Source of the DNA: Nostoc sp. NMS9
GTDB lineage: Bacteria > Cyanobacteriota > Cyanobacteriia > Cyanobacteriales > Nostocaceae
Assembly: GCF_017114995.1 (NCBI RefSeq)
Contig: NZ_JABXKL010000061.1
Location: 1 to 64,000, forward strand
Direction of reading: 5' to 3'
Length of the DNA stretch: 64,000 nucleotides
Below, in pieces: positions 45,956-56,021 of this stretch (position 1 is its first letter; each line of letters opens with the position of its first letter). The notes beneath the pieces are model-generated. The model was not told where the DNA came from, did not search any database, and saw nothing but the letters and a program-made list of their open reading frames with translations. The position numbers and the translations under genes were made by a program.

Positions 45956-46165
45956 ATGAGTCAGTCAGCAATCATTACCGCATCGCCAGATGTGATAAGT
46001 GGTACGCCAGTCTTCGCAGGAACGCGAGTACGTGTGCAAACCCTGGTGGATTATTTGAAAGCGGGGGAGTCAGTTGATGATTTTCTAGAGGGATTTCTTA
46101 CAGTGAAGCGAGAACAAGTGATTGCTTTTCTGGAAGCCCCAGGACTTCTCCGATTAAAATCTTAG
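45956..46165 (+). CDS. DUF433 antitoxin-like protein
   Basis: 69 residues from the ATG at 45956, which lies at the point where the integrase remnant breaks off. The frame is open upstream through the integrase remnant, so a longer start is formally possible but would be a chance fusion. Family motifs: ITASPDVISGTPVFAGTRVRVQTLVDYLKAG, then FLEGFLTVKREQVIAFLEAP. DUF433 proteins are winged-helix-like and are often antitoxins paired with a PIN-type or DUF5615 toxin; no toxin gene follows, so it is an orphan here. Confidence 0.82.
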   Translation: MSQSAIITASPDVISGTPVFAGTRVRVQTLVDYLKAGESVDDFLEGFLTVKREQVIAFLEAPGLLRLKS

Positions 46166-46168
46166 TGG

Positions 46169-49053
46169 GTGAAAGGACAAAACCTTGCTTTTATGCTGAT
46201 ATCACACTTATGGAGACAATATAAGCAGACAGTGGCATTAAATAATCCTTCCCAATCACAAACCCAACGACAGAGATTACAACAAGAAAGAGACTCACTT
46301 GAAAAAGCCCATGCACTCCAAAGTGAAAAAGTAGCTGAGATACGAAAAGCACGGATTGTTGAAACAGATCCATCCCGGAAGTTTCAGTTTAAACAGGAGC
46401 TTCAGGAAGAGGAACGCAGTTTGGAGGAGCTTGCTGACAGGTTGAATGCAATTGAACAACAGTTGCAAGCTACTGATAGTTCTGGACTAGAAGCAGACGC
46501 AAGTATATATATTCAACGACCTCCCATTGAGGAAAGATGCTATAGAGCGAAAGTGCAACCCAGGAAACCTGGTATGCAGACTTGATTGTTAAGCTTATTG
46601 ATAGTTTTGATTCAAATTTTGAATTTAAATCCTGGTGGCTAAATAATCAATTAAATTCACCTTTACAGCGTTTTGGAATTTTTATAGAAAAAATATTGCT
46701 GACTGAAATTAAAGAGCATATTGTTATTTTTATTGATGAAATAGACAGTGTTTTAAGTCTTGATTTTCCTACAGATGATTTTTTTGCTTTTGTGCGTTCT
46801 TGTTATAATAAACGTGTTGATAATCCTGACTATAATCGCCTTAGTTTCTGTTTGTTGGGAGTTGCATCACCCAGCAATTTAATACAGGATAAAAAACGTA
46901 CTCCATTTAATATTGGTAAAGCTATCCATCTTAATGGCTTTCAATTACAAGAAGTTCAAGCATTAGAAAAGGGGTTGTATGAAAAATTCTCTGAACCCCA
47001 CGCAGTGATGAGGGAAATTTTAAAATGGACGGGAGGGCAACCATTTTTAACTCAAAAATTATGTCAACTTATGGTTGAAGAATCTAAAAAAGAAAACCCT
47101 CGCTCAGTTGAACAAGTAGTAGATTCACGTATTATTGAAAACTGGGAATCACAAGATGAACCAGAGCATTTACGAACTATTCGAGACAGAACTCTTAGAG
47201 ATGAACAACAAGCTGGTTACTTACTAGAAGTATATCAGCAAGTTTTACAAGAGGGAGAGGTAATTGATAATAAAAGCGATGTAAAAATAGAAATAATGTT
47301 GTCAGGCTTAGTTATTCAGCAACATAGGAAATTAAAAGTTTACAACTTAATTTACAAAAAAGTTTTTAATTTAGACTGGATTCAAAAAGTATTAGCAGAT
47401 TTACGCCCGTATAGCCAAGCTTTAAACGCATGGTTAGCTTCTAATAAAGATGAATCCTGGTTGTTACGTGAGCGAGCATTACGAGATGCTCAAGAATGGG
47501 CAGCCGATAAAAAGTTGGGTAGTGACGATACTCACTTTATCGATATGAGTCGAGAACGCGAAAGGCGAAAATTAGAAGAAGCTTTAAAATCACATACTTT
47601 TAGATTCAAAACTGAAGAAGCTTCTTCAGTTACAGAGTTAATAAAATTATGTGATAAGCACCCTAATGAAGCAGAGGATTTCTTGTTCACTGGTTATTTT
47701 GAACGATGGTTAGTAGGACAAGGAAGAACAGATTTAGCAATCGTATCAGAGCATATTGTCAATTCGTATAAACAACAACGGAGCAGAGGCTTAGAGAGCT
47801 TTGTACGAGAACTGTGTAAATCTGAGGGAGTTCATCCATATCCGAAGTTTATTATTAATGATAATAAAATACTAAATATTGGTGAGGTACCAGTAGGTTA
47901 TAAAGACACTATTAATGTAAGAGTGGATAATATTGGGCGCGGATTTGCATGGGGAAATATAAAATGCGAACCTTGTCTTGCAGGAATAGATATATCCAAC
48001 GCTTTTGATTCATCTATAGATAAAATATTATCTATTAAGTTAGATACAATTGATGTGGTTCCTGGAAAATATAATGGTTACATAGTTATTCAAATCGAGG
48101 GAGTTGATGATAATTGCCAAATCCATGTACATTATAAAGTACACCCAATTAAACTTTATATAAATAAGACAGAAGTAAATTTAGGAAATGTTATATATAA
48201 TCAAGTTTATTTTAAAAATTTATTAGAACTAAATTGTGAACCTATTACTGGTATAATGAAAGGCGTTGTCTCAAATAATTTGGCTCAAATTCAAATAATA
48301 CCCAATTATTTTGAAGCCTCTTCATTAAGTTTATCCCTACAATTGAATACAACATCCTTAGAAGAGTATGGTTGGTATAAAGATACAATTTTTATATCTA
48401 CAAATGCTGGTAATTATCAAGTTAATGTTACTTTTCAAACACCTATTAAATGGGAAGCAATTGCCGGAAATATTGCACTAGTTGCTTCTTGGTCAGCTAT
48501 ATTAATGTTTTTTACTCGTTGGTTAATTACTAATTTAGCTATAGATGCAAAGTCCACAACTTTTTGCTATCTTAAGTCTGCACTCATAGACAATCAAAAT
48601 TTTATAAACTTCATATTACCAAATGAGAGATTTGGGGTAACATCTTATTTCATAGGTTTAATTTTATTTATTTTTTTAGCGTTCAGTTCTATCCCAATAC
48701 TAGGCAAGGTTAAATCTGAACTATTTCTACATTTAATAGTAGTATCTATATTACCTCTATTAATAATTAGTATTGTAACAGGCTATTTTTTAAAAATTTT
48801 GAAATTGTTAGGATCTATTCTTATTATTGTATTTGATTTAATGTCATCTTCATTTTTATTTTTTAATGTAAATAACTTACTAATTGCATGGTTAATATTA
48901 GGTTTAATAATAGGAAGCTTAATTACAATTATATATCGTATAAAAGGGAAAGATTTTTTTAGATACAAAATTGTTAGCATCACATTTTCTGTTTCTGTAT
49001 TATTGTTAGCTGGATGTATAAATTTAAAATTTAAAACATTTGTATGTAATTAA
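46169..49053 (+). pseudogene. AAA-like (AAA_35) ATPase with beta-domain and membrane tail, Walker A deleted
   Basis: The first frame (46169-46585) is a coiled coil (QQERDSLEKAHALQSEKV to LEELADRLNAIEQQL), then IYIQRPPIEERCY, the entry to an AAA_35 domain. The next ~100 residues with the Walker A (GKTS-type) are gone. The reading resumes in another frame (from about 46545) with ETWYADLIVKLIDSFD, then Walker B IVIFIDEIDSV, LTFCLLG-like strand and GGQPFLTQKLC. After the ATPase come a helical region (LIKLCDKHPNEAEDFLFTGY), an Ig-like beta region (ILNIGEVPVGYKDTINVRV and a second repeat near VNLGNVIYNQVYF) and about six membrane segments in the last 190 residues. Without the P-loop, ATP binding is unlikely. 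The 3' part is A/T-rich compared with its surroundings, suggesting acquisition. Confidence 0.7.
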
Positions 49054-49442
49054 AAAAATATTTTCTCCAAGTTTAGAAGGTAAATGAGCAGTCATGGTGA
49101 CTAAGCCGCCCTGTCACCAGAGCAACTCGTCTACAAAACCGGACGTGAGATAACATCTTTGTGGTTCTTTCTTTGTGGTAAGTTTCTATGCGGTCTTCTG
49201 GCAGAAAATAAAGTCCACAGTCTAAATATTCTCCCACTTGACCTTCTAAAAGTTTGGCAACTTTTAAGTCAATGCAGTGACGGTTTTTGTCAGGATGACG
49301 ACGATGTTACCAAGCCTGAAGTTTGAGATAAAGATAGAATTGCTATCGTGAACAAATGTAGTAAACCAGATTGAAATTTACGTGAAAGTATAGATATCGT
49401 TATTCATGAATGATTTAAGATTGCTAGATGTTACCAATATAA
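49054..49442 (-). other. Non-coding stretch with possible group II intron scrap
   Basis: No complete gene. On the minus strand at about 49080-49150 the sequence CTCACGTCCGGTTTTGTAGA followed by CGAGTTGCTCTGGTGACAGG and GCGGCTTAGTCACC resembles the conserved core of cyanobacterial group II introns; no reverse transcriptase is present. Further right, minus-strand codons near 49190-49290 (LLEGQVGEYLDCGLYFLPED) look like a gene fragment of unknown family. Confidence 0.35.
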
Positions 49443-50414
49443 CTAACTTGACTTTTTCAGATTTTGGTAGATATACAGCGAAGAGATTGTATTTAAATTT
49501 ATTTCTTTAGGCTCATCTTCATCCTCATTAGTATTTTTAAATAGGACTGTAAATGCACCAGCACCTAACCTATCTTGAGGAAATATCCGATAACAAGGTA
49601 TCGTCGTTAAATGCGATTGATATTTGGCTAAATTACTAATTTCTACCGTTTTAAACTGGGGAAAACGTTCTAAAAACCATTCACAAACTTGCTCGTTTTC
49701 TTCAGGCGAATATGTGCAAGTCATATAAGCAAGATAGCCTTGCGGTGAAACAATTTTAGCAGAGTTAGCTATAATACGCTTTTGCCGATTTGCACTCTTA
49801 TTAATAGCAGTTGGGTGAAAACATCCGGGTGCTTTTTCACCTTTAGCAAGTAAAGATTGTCCAGTACACGGAGCATCTACTATTACTAGATTGCTAGAGC
49901 CAGGAAACATTTCGGCAAATATGCTCGAATCTCGATTAACCACTGCACTATGGCTAATCTGGCAACGCTTCAAATTAGAAATTAGCATTCCTAGACGTTT
50001 GCCAATTACTTCATTACTGATGAGTAATTCAGGTTTTAAAGCTCTCCAAACGAAGATACTTTTACCTCCTGGTGCGGCACACATATCAAAAACTAAATGC
50101 ATTGACTCAGGAATAGCTAACAAAGTAGTAGCTGCAAACACCGAAGAAAAATCTAAACAATAGAAATATCCTTTTTCATGCAAGGGATGCTGACCAGGTT
50201 TTTCTCCCAGAGATAAGCGGTCTATAAATTGTGGTTGCCAAGAGGTTGGTGTTTCCACTGCTAAAGGTGAAATATCTGGCTTTTCTTGACACCAAAGAAT
50301 ACTAGGTAAAAAAGGCTGAGGATTCATTAAAGCCTCGATAAATTTTTCTTGCTTGTCTACATTGGCGAACAAACGGCGCGAGACTTTAAGTAATAAATTA
50401 GAAGGTTTTTCCAT
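49443..50414 (-). CDS. RsmB/RsmF (NOL1/NOP2/Sun) family RNA cytosine methyltransferase
   Basis: 323 residues. SAM-binding VFDMCAAPGGKSIFVW near residue 107, then LISNEVIGKRLGMLISNLKR. The two cysteines of the m5C mechanism are in IVDAPCTGQSLL near 177 and YMTCTYSPEENEQV near 230. There is no NusB-like N-terminal domain or PUA-type tail of the long RsmB/RsmF forms, so target (rRNA or tRNA) is open. The C-terminal 30 residues are charged and variable. It ends about 390 bp from the AAA-like pseudogene and is back in ordinary chromosomal context. Confidence 0.85.
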   Translation of the reverse strand: MEKPSNLLLKVSRRLFANVDKQEKFIEALMNPQPFLPSILWCQEKPDISPLAVETPTSWQPQFIDRLSLGEKPGQHPLHEKGYFYCLDFSSVFAATTLLAIPESMHLVFDMCAAPGGKSIFVWRALKPELLISNEVIGKRLGMLISNLKRCQISHSAVVNRDSSIFAEMFPGSSNLVIVDAPCTGQSLLAKGEKAPGCFHPTAINKSANRQKRIIANSAKIVSPQGYLAYMTCTYSPEENEQVCEWFLERFPQFKTVEISNLAKYQSHLTTIPCYRIFPQDRLGAGAFTVLFKNTNEDEDEPKEINLNTISSLYIYQNLKKSS

Positions 50415-50577
50415 GAAAATTATGAATTATGAATTAATAGAAGTACGTTGTATCTGAATCAAAATCAAACTGTTACACAAGAACAATGTAATTAAGGCTT
50501 TTGGCTTCATACTCAAAATATAATGACCGCCATTGGGATCGCAATGGCCAAGCTACCCCACTGCACCGGAGAAGGTC

Positions 50578-51999
50578 ATGTTCTTAGATAGTTTTCAGGA
50601 AAAATTACGCAAACAAGCACAACTATGGAGGGATGAAGGATTAATTAGTTCTTCGCAGTATGAGCAGATAGCAGAACGTTATCAATTTAAAAACCTGGAA
50701 GCTGCTGCACGCGATCGCAATAAAGCGATCGCGATCGCTATCGGTAGCATACTTTTATGCTTAGGCATAATTACCTTTGTATCAGGAAATTGGCAGGGAG
50801 GATCGCGAGAAATCAAAATTATTCTGATGATGAGTTTGTTTTTTGCGATCGCCATCACTGGATTTTACACCTGGAGGCCACCTGAAGGAAAGAAGCCAGA
50901 ACGAAGCAAACGCCTACTAGGAGAGGGGTTGCTTATTTTAAGCGCCTTCATCTTCGGTGCAAATTTACTGCTGATGGCCCAGATGTTCAATATCATCGGT
51001 TCTACTTCCCAACTGTTTCTCGCTTGGGGATTCGGTGTTGTAGTCATGGCCTTCAGTTTGTCCTTAAATTCTTTAGGAATTCTGTCAATTGTCCTTGTGG
51101 AAATCGGCTACTGGACTGGACTAGAAGACTTGTGGTACGCTTCAGGTGAGTTAACTTGGTCGCGGTTAGTAGTGCAGCATATGCCTTTGTTGGCATGGCT
51201 AGTATTTGTACCTTTAGCCTACTTCTGTCGATCCCGTTGGATTTTTGGTCTAGCAGCCTTTGTTTTTGCTAGTTCCTTACAAGCTAACCTTAATCCTCTG
51301 CCACTGCTGAATTATGCTGATATAGCCCCTTGGGTGGCATCTTTTGCTTTTGCACTCCCACCTGCATTATTCTGGAGTTATGATGACTTACTGTTTCCAA
51401 CGATAAATTACAGATTGTTTCAATCTCTAGCGCGTAATTTAGCGTTGCTATGCTTCGGCATTGTCTTTTACGTTTTGTCTTTTCGTTGGGTCTGGGAATC
51501 TCCAGATTATAGTTATAATCAGCCAACGAATTTGACGAACTTATTCGAGTCTCTGCCGATCATCGATTTGGGGATTCTCAGTGGCTTGGCGGTATTGCAA
51601 TGGTTGTTTCTACTGCGCCAAAGAAATAACCCTCCGCGCCGCGAAGTGATTTTCACAACTGCTGTCATTAGTACATTTCTTGTCTTTATTGCAATAGTAC
51701 CTTTTTGGCATCAAACTATCAGTCGGATTGATGAACTTGGCATTTTTATTTTCAATGTACTTCTTGCAACATTAGCCTGGGGACTAATTCAAGAAGGATT
51801 GAAATTAAGCAACAGAAGCTCCTTTTGGGGCGGTATGCTGTTAGTAACACTGCAAATTATCAGTCGCGTGCAGGAGTACGACACCGACTTACTTTTTAAG
51901 TCGCTGGTCTATGTTCTGTGCGGTTCTGCTTTAATTAGCGCTGGACTCTGGTTTGAACGCCGCCTACCCGGTGGCTCTAGCTCTACAAGTAAAAAGTAG
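50578..51999 (+). CDS. DUF2157 membrane protein
   Basis: About 473 residues from the ATG at 50578, which follows GGAGAAGG closely; an earlier start at 50533 has no such site. The soluble N-terminus (FQEKLRKQAQLWRDEGLISSSQYEQIAERY) is the DUF2157 signature. About 12 membrane segments follow, the first at AIAIAIGSILLCLGIITFVSG. Function unknown. DUF2157 genes are commonly followed by a GDYXXLXY gene, as here (52223), so both probably act together in the membrane. Confidence 0.85.
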   Translation: MFLDSFQEKLRKQAQLWRDEGLISSSQYEQIAERYQFKNLEAAARDRNKAIAIAIGSILLCLGIITFVSGNWQGGSREIKIILMMSLFFAIAITGFYTWRPPEGKKPERSKRLLGEGLLILSAFIFGANLLLMAQMFNIIGSTSQLFLAWGFGVVVMAFSLSLNSLGILSIVLVEIGYWTGLEDLWYASGELTWSRLVVQHMPLLAWLVFVPLAYFCRSRWIFGLAAFVFASSLQANLNPLPLLNYADIAPWVASFAFALPPALFWSYDDLLFPTINYRLFQSLARNLALLCFGIVFYVLSFRWVWESPDYSYNQPTNLTNLFESLPIIDLGILSGLAVLQWLFLLRQRNNPPRREVIFTTAVISTFLVFIAIVPFWHQTISRIDELGIFIFNVLLATLAWGLIQEGLKLSNRSSFWGGMLLVTLQIISRVQEYDTDLLFKSLVYVLCGSALISAGLWFERRLPGGSSSTSKK

Positions 52000-52222
52000 T
52001 GCAAAAGATGAAATAATTCAGGAGTCAGAATTCAGGAGTCAGAATTCAGGAAAAGTTCACTTAATCTAAAATTGAATGATTCCTAACTCCTAACTCCTAA
52101 CTCTTAACTCCTAACTCCTAACTAAAAATCTCTGTGCATCAAAATTTTTAAGTTTCTCTGCGTCAGTCCTAATCTCGTTACTTTTAACCTCCTCAAGACC
52201 TCTGCTTTTTAGGACTACGCTC
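52000..52222. repeat. STRR tracts between the DUF2157 and GDYXXLXY genes
   Basis: GAATTCAGGAGTCA repeats (52018-52050) and, inverted, CCTAACT units (52080-52122). The pair could fold into a long imperfect hairpin. Confidence 0.85.
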
Positions 52223-52933
52223 ATGACTAATACTTCTTCTGAATCTAAAAATAAACCCTTGTCTCCTGAAGCCGAATTTTCCAGTAAGGTGACTTTTCGG
52301 GATTACTTGATTGCTACTGAACAAAAATCGAATAAGCCCTTACCTTTTTGGCGGTTACTTGCTCCCCTGGCGCTGCAAACAGGGCTAATTATGGCAGTAC
52401 CAGCCCAAGCAGTTTATACAGACGTAACAGGTAAGACGGTGATTTTACAAACCGTACCTGTAGACCCTAACAATGCGATCGAAGGTAACACCTTAGCGTT
52501 AGATTACAACATATCCCGTACCTCAAATTTGAGCAGACTACCTGGCTGGCAAACATTAGTCAGCAAAGGTCGTGGAAGCGGCAGAAGATTGCCTGAAGGA
52601 ACCAATATTTACGTGACTTTGCAAGAGCAATTATCTTCTGGTCGCGGTGTTCCGAGAGCTTGGAGACCGTTACGAGTAAGTAGCGATCGCCCCACAACTC
52701 TAAGAGCCAACCAAGTAGCCTTAAAAGGTGTTTATCAAGATGGCTCTGTTAACTACGGCTTGGAAACATATTACATCCCAGAAAACCAACGGCAGCAGAT
52801 TCGGAACGACTTACAAGCCCAACGCGCCCGCAGAGGACAAGTACCACCCATTGTGGTAAAGGCAAAAGTAGATCCACAAGGTAAGGCAGTGCCACTTAGT
52901 ATGTGGGTACGCGATCGCAACTATCGTTTTTAA
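52223..52933 (+). CDS. GDYXXLXY-domain protein
   Basis: 236 residues. One N-terminal membrane segment (about 43-62, FWRLLAPLALQTGLIMAVPA) is followed by the domain signature: VPVDPNNAIEGNTLALDYNI near 78-97, where family members have G(D/N)xxxLxY. Later strands are YVTLQE, RPLRVSSDRP, LKGVYQDGSVNYGLETYYIPE and a terminal VPLSMWVRDRNYRF. Function unknown. It pairs with DUF2157 upstream; a terminator-like hairpin follows. Confidence 0.85.
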   Translation: MTNTSSESKNKPLSPEAEFSSKVTFRDYLIATEQKSNKPLPFWRLLAPLALQTGLIMAVPAQAVYTDVTGKTVILQTVPVDPNNAIEGNTLALDYNISRTSNLSRLPGWQTLVSKGRGSGRRLPEGTNIYVTLQEQLSSGRGVPRAWRPLRVSSDRPTTLRANQVALKGVYQDGSVNYGLETYYIPENQRQQIRNDLQAQRARRGQVPPIVVKAKVDPQGKAVPLSMWVRDRNYRF

Positions 52934-52988
52934 ACTGTTAGGCAAATAAACAGTGCATGTTTACACCACGCCAGGTTTGTCTTTGAAG

Positions 52989-53017
52989 TTCTGAGCGCCG
53001 ACTTCCGACGCTCAGAA
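52989..53017. terminator. Hairpin terminator after the GDYXXLXY gene
   Basis: Stem TTCTGAGCG/CGCTCAGAA (9 bp) with an 11-nt loop, followed by TTTTC. Confidence 0.7.
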
Positions 53018-53477
53018 TTTTCTGTTTGTCATTAGACTTCTTGCATAAATCAAAAAAAGAACCCCACCCCGCCTTTGACTTACGTCAAAGTCTCCCCTCC
53101 CCGCAGGCGGGAAGGGGCTGGGGGTGGGGTGTTAGGGGACTTTTACAAGAGGTCTATTCTTTTTGGAGGAATCAGAAAATTAGATAATAATCAAAAAATT
53201 CAGAACACTAAGGTTTAAGGAGGCAGGAGGCAGGAGTCATACCATTTCACTATAAGGTTGATACATTTAGGTAAGCAGAGGAGCAGAGGAGAAAATATTT
53301 GTATCTTTCATTTGGTGAAATGGTATCAGAAGTCAATAATGCTCGATTAAGGCTAAAACTTGATGCCTGTATTTAGCACTACTAAATCTAGGACAACCTT
53401 CCTCAGCCCCGTTTTTACAACAACCGCAGAACTTTTTATTAGCGATCGCACTACAATTAGTATTGAGCAACACACTG
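53018..53477. repeat. Intergenic repeats, no gene seen
   Basis: At about 53060-53136 a long inverted repeat begins AACCCCACCCCGCC and ends GGGGGTGGGGTGTT, enclosing a smaller hairpin CCCCGCAGGCGGG, a common dispersed cyanobacterial repeat. A GGAGGCAGGAGGCAGGAG tract at 53220 and TACCATTTCACTATA, complemented as GTGAAATGGTATCA near 53315, form a second weak inverted pair. Confidence 0.65.
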
Positions 53478-53897
53478 CTAAGGCACAATCAACACTGGGC
53501 AAGGGGAAAGGTTAATCACACGAGTGGTAACACTATCATCTGCTCCCTCTTCAGTCAAACCTAGCCCCCGACAGCCCATGATAATTAAATCTGCCCCGAT
53601 TTCATCAGCAACATCGCAGATCGTAAAAGCTGGTTTGCCTCGCCTTTCTAAGGTTTCAGATTGAATTCCTTGCCCAGAAAATAAAGATTGGGCATTTTCC
53701 AGTAGTTTCGCAACTACCTCTGGCGACACCATCGGATCGTCTGCACTAGGCGCGTCTGGAGGTGGTTCTTCTACCACAGACAGCAGTATCAAGCGACTGC
53801 CGTACTTTTTGACTACGTTGGTAACAACATCAGCAGCTTCCCGCGTTTCCCGACTTTGATCGATAGGAAATAATACCGTCTTAAATATATCTGTCAC
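53478..53897 (-). CDS. Universal stress protein (UspA family)
   Basis: 139 residues. The N-terminal strand TVLFPIDQSRETREA, a helix, RLILLSVVEEPP, and the ATP-binding loop at the end: LIIMGCRGLGLTEEG, then SVTTRVINLSPCPVLIVP, the G-2x-G-9x-(S/T) type. A nucleotide-binding stress protein in the cytosol. It is divergent from pgk across 80 bp. Confidence 0.88.
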   Translation of the reverse strand: MTDIFKTVLFPIDQSRETREAADVVTNVVKKYGSRLILLSVVEEPPPDAPSADDPMVSPEVVAKLLENAQSLFSGQGIQSETLERRGKPAFTICDVADEIGADLIIMGCRGLGLTEEGADDSVTTRVINLSPCPVLIVP

Positions 53898-53977
53898 TTG
53901 GGTACCCCTGACTCCGGTAAAATCTTGATGGTTCTACTTTCAAAACAATAACAAAAAGGCAATCAGGAGAGTTTGGT

Positions 53978-55180
53978 GTGTCCAAAAAAAGTTTAGCAAG
54001 TTTATCTTCGGCTGATATCTCTGGGAAACGTGCGTTAGTGCGGGTTGACTTTAACGTGCCTGTGGACGATCAAGGCAACATTACTGACGATACTCGCATT
54101 CGCGCCGCTCTACCAACCATCCAAGATTTGACGCAGAAGGGAGCTAAGGTCATTCTCGCCAGCCATTTTGGCCGTCCCAAGGGTGTGGATGACAAATTAC
54201 GCCTAACTCCCGTTGCCAAGCGTCTGTCTGAGTTACTGGGGCAAGAAGTCATTAAAACTGATGATTCCATTGGTGATGAAGTTGCAGCTAAAGTTGGCGC
54301 GTTGCAAAATGGCCAAGTGTTGTTACTCGAAAATGTCCGTTTTTATAAAGAAGAAGAGAAAAACGACCCAGAATTTGCGAAAAAATTGGCAGCTAATGCT
54401 GATTTTTATGTAAATGATGCTTTTGGTACTGCACACCGCGCCCATGCTTCTACTGAAGGTGTGACTAAATTCCTCAGCCCTTCTGTGGCTGGATATTTGG
54501 TTGAGAAGGAATTGCAATATCTGCAAAACGCCATTGAAAATCCCCAACGTCCTTTGGCGGCAATTATTGGGGGTTCCAAAGTTTCCAGCAAAATTGGCGT
54601 AATTGAAACTTTGCTAGAGAAGTGTGACAAGCTGATCATCGGCGGTGGGATGATTTTCACCTTCTACAAAGCCCGTGGTTTGAATGTTGGTAAGTCGTTG
54701 GTGGAAGAAGACAAGCTAGAATTAGCGAAATCTTTGGAAGCTAAGGCTAAAGAACGGGGTGTTGCTTTATTGCTTCCCACAGATGTGGTATTGGCAGATA
54801 ATTTTGCTCCTGATGCCAATTCTCAAACCGTTAGCATTGAGAATATCCCCGATGGTTGGATGGGTTTGGATATTGGGCCAGATTCGGTGAAATTTTTCCA
54901 AGATGCCCTTGCAGACACCAAAACGGTAATTTGGAATGGGCCGATGGGTGTGTTTGAGTTTGATAAGTTTGCGGCAGGTACGGAAGCGATCGCTCATACC
55001 CTCGCTGAAATCGGTAAAACTGGCACAACTACCATTATCGGCGGTGGCGACTCAGTAGCGGCTGTGGAAAAGGTTGGTTTAGCCGATCAAATGAGCCACA
55101 TATCCACCGGTGGCGGCGCTAGCTTGGAGTTACTTGAAGGCAAGGTATTGCCTGGAATTGCAGCTTTAGATGATGCTTAA
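53978..55180 (+). CDS. pgk: Phosphoglycerate kinase
   Basis: 400 residues, full length. GTG start at 53978 with AGGAGA 7-12 nt upstream. Signatures: [27 protein letters not shown], the substrate arginines in NVRFY and [12 protein letters not shown], the hinge [23 protein letters not shown], and the nucleotide loop [11 protein letters not shown] followed by [16 protein letters not shown]. Transfers phosphate between 1,3-bisphosphoglycerate and ADP in glycolysis and, in reverse, in the Calvin cycle. Confidence 0.96.
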   Translation: MSKKSLASLSSADISGKRALVRVDFNVPVDDQGNITDDTRIRAALPTIQDLTQKGAKVILASHFGRPKGVDDKLRLTPVAKRLSELLGQEVIKTDDSIGDEVAAKVGALQNGQVLLLENVRFYKEEEKNDPEFAKKLAANADFYVNDAFGTAHRAHASTEGVTKFLSPSVAGYLVEKELQYLQNAIENPQRPLAAIIGGSKVSSKIGVIETLLEKCDKLIIGGGMIFTFYKARGLNVGKSLVEEDKLELAKSLEAKAKERGVALLLPTDVVLADNFAPDANSQTVSIENIPDGWMGLDIGPDSVKFFQDALADTKTVIWNGPMGVFEFDKFAAGTEAIAHTLAEIGKTGTTTIIGGGDSVAAVEKVGLADQMSHISTGGGASLELLEGKVLPGIAALDDA

Positions 55181-55183
55181 TAC

Positions 55184-55203
55184 AGACGTTACATATAACG
55201 TCT
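55184..55203. terminator. Short palindrome after pgk
   Basis: AGACGTTA-CATA-TAACGTCT, 4 bp after the pgk stop; of the dispersed GTAGAGACGTT-type repeat family of cyanobacteria. No T-run, so only a weak terminator candidate. Confidence 0.5.
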
Positions 55204-55287
55204 CTACATTACAGCAATCTTCAGGTAATTAAACCATCGTTAGGGGCGCACAGATGTGTGCCTCTAATGTAGATAGGAGAAAAAACT

Positions 55288-55905
55288 GTGGAAACCAAAT
55301 GGCTGGAATGGGCACAGAATTTACAAGCGATCGCTCAAAATGGTCTAACCTATTCTGAAGGTGTTTATGATCTAGAACGTTACAAACAATTACGAGCGAT
55401 CGCCACGGAAATCATGGCTACTTACTCAAATGTAGAACACAGCTATGTCCTCGATTTATTTAGCCGTGAACTAGGATATGCAACTCCCAAAGTTGATGTG
55501 CGAGGAGCAATTTTTCGTGACGATACTATATTGTTAGTCAAGGAGCGAGTAGACGGCTGCTGGACTTTACCTGGTGGATGGGCTGATGTTGGCGAGTCGC
55601 CCAGTGAAGCAGTTGTGAAAGAAGTATATGAAGAATCGGGATATCAAGCACGCGCTATCAAACTCCTAGCAGTCTATGACAGAAATAAACAGGGACATCC
55701 ACCATTACCGTTTTATGTCTACAAGCTGTTTTTTCACTGTGAACTTATTGGTGGTTCTCCATCATCAAGTATTGAAACTGAAGAAGTAGGTTTTTTCCCT
55801 GAAGGTGCGTTACCAGAACTTTCTCTCGGACGTGTGACACCAGCACAAATCAATCGACTTTTTCAACATTATCGCCAACCAGATTTAACGACAGACTTTG
55901 ATTAG
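55288..55905 (+). CDS. Nudix hydrolase with Nudix_N_2 N-terminal domain
   Basis: 205 residues. GTG start at 55288 preceded by AGGAGA. The N-terminal 65 residues (WLEWAQNLQAIAQNGLTYSE, then DLERYKQLRAIATEIMA) are the helical extension of ADP-ribose/CDP-choline-type hydrolases. The Nudix box spans GWADVGESPSEAVVKEVYEESGY near 97-119, with lysine instead of the usual arginine. The tail VGFFPEGALPELSLGRVTP is typical of the same group. Hydrolyses a nucleoside diphosphate linked to another moiety; substrate not certain. Confidence 0.87.
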   Translation: METKWLEWAQNLQAIAQNGLTYSEGVYDLERYKQLRAIATEIMATYSNVEHSYVLDLFSRELGYATPKVDVRGAIFRDDTILLVKERVDGCWTLPGGWADVGESPSEAVVKEVYEESGYQARAIKLLAVYDRNKQGHPPLPFYVYKLFFHCELIGGSPSSSIETEEVGFFPEGALPELSLGRVTPAQINRLFQHYRQPDLTTDFD

Positions 55906-56021
55906 CAGCCCCTTAAATATTTAATATACTTGGTCAACTTTTTTAGGTAAAATACCACTACACAAATTTCCTATCTACACTAATTAACTATATAGTTTGC
56001 TACCAAAATAAATGCATAGCA

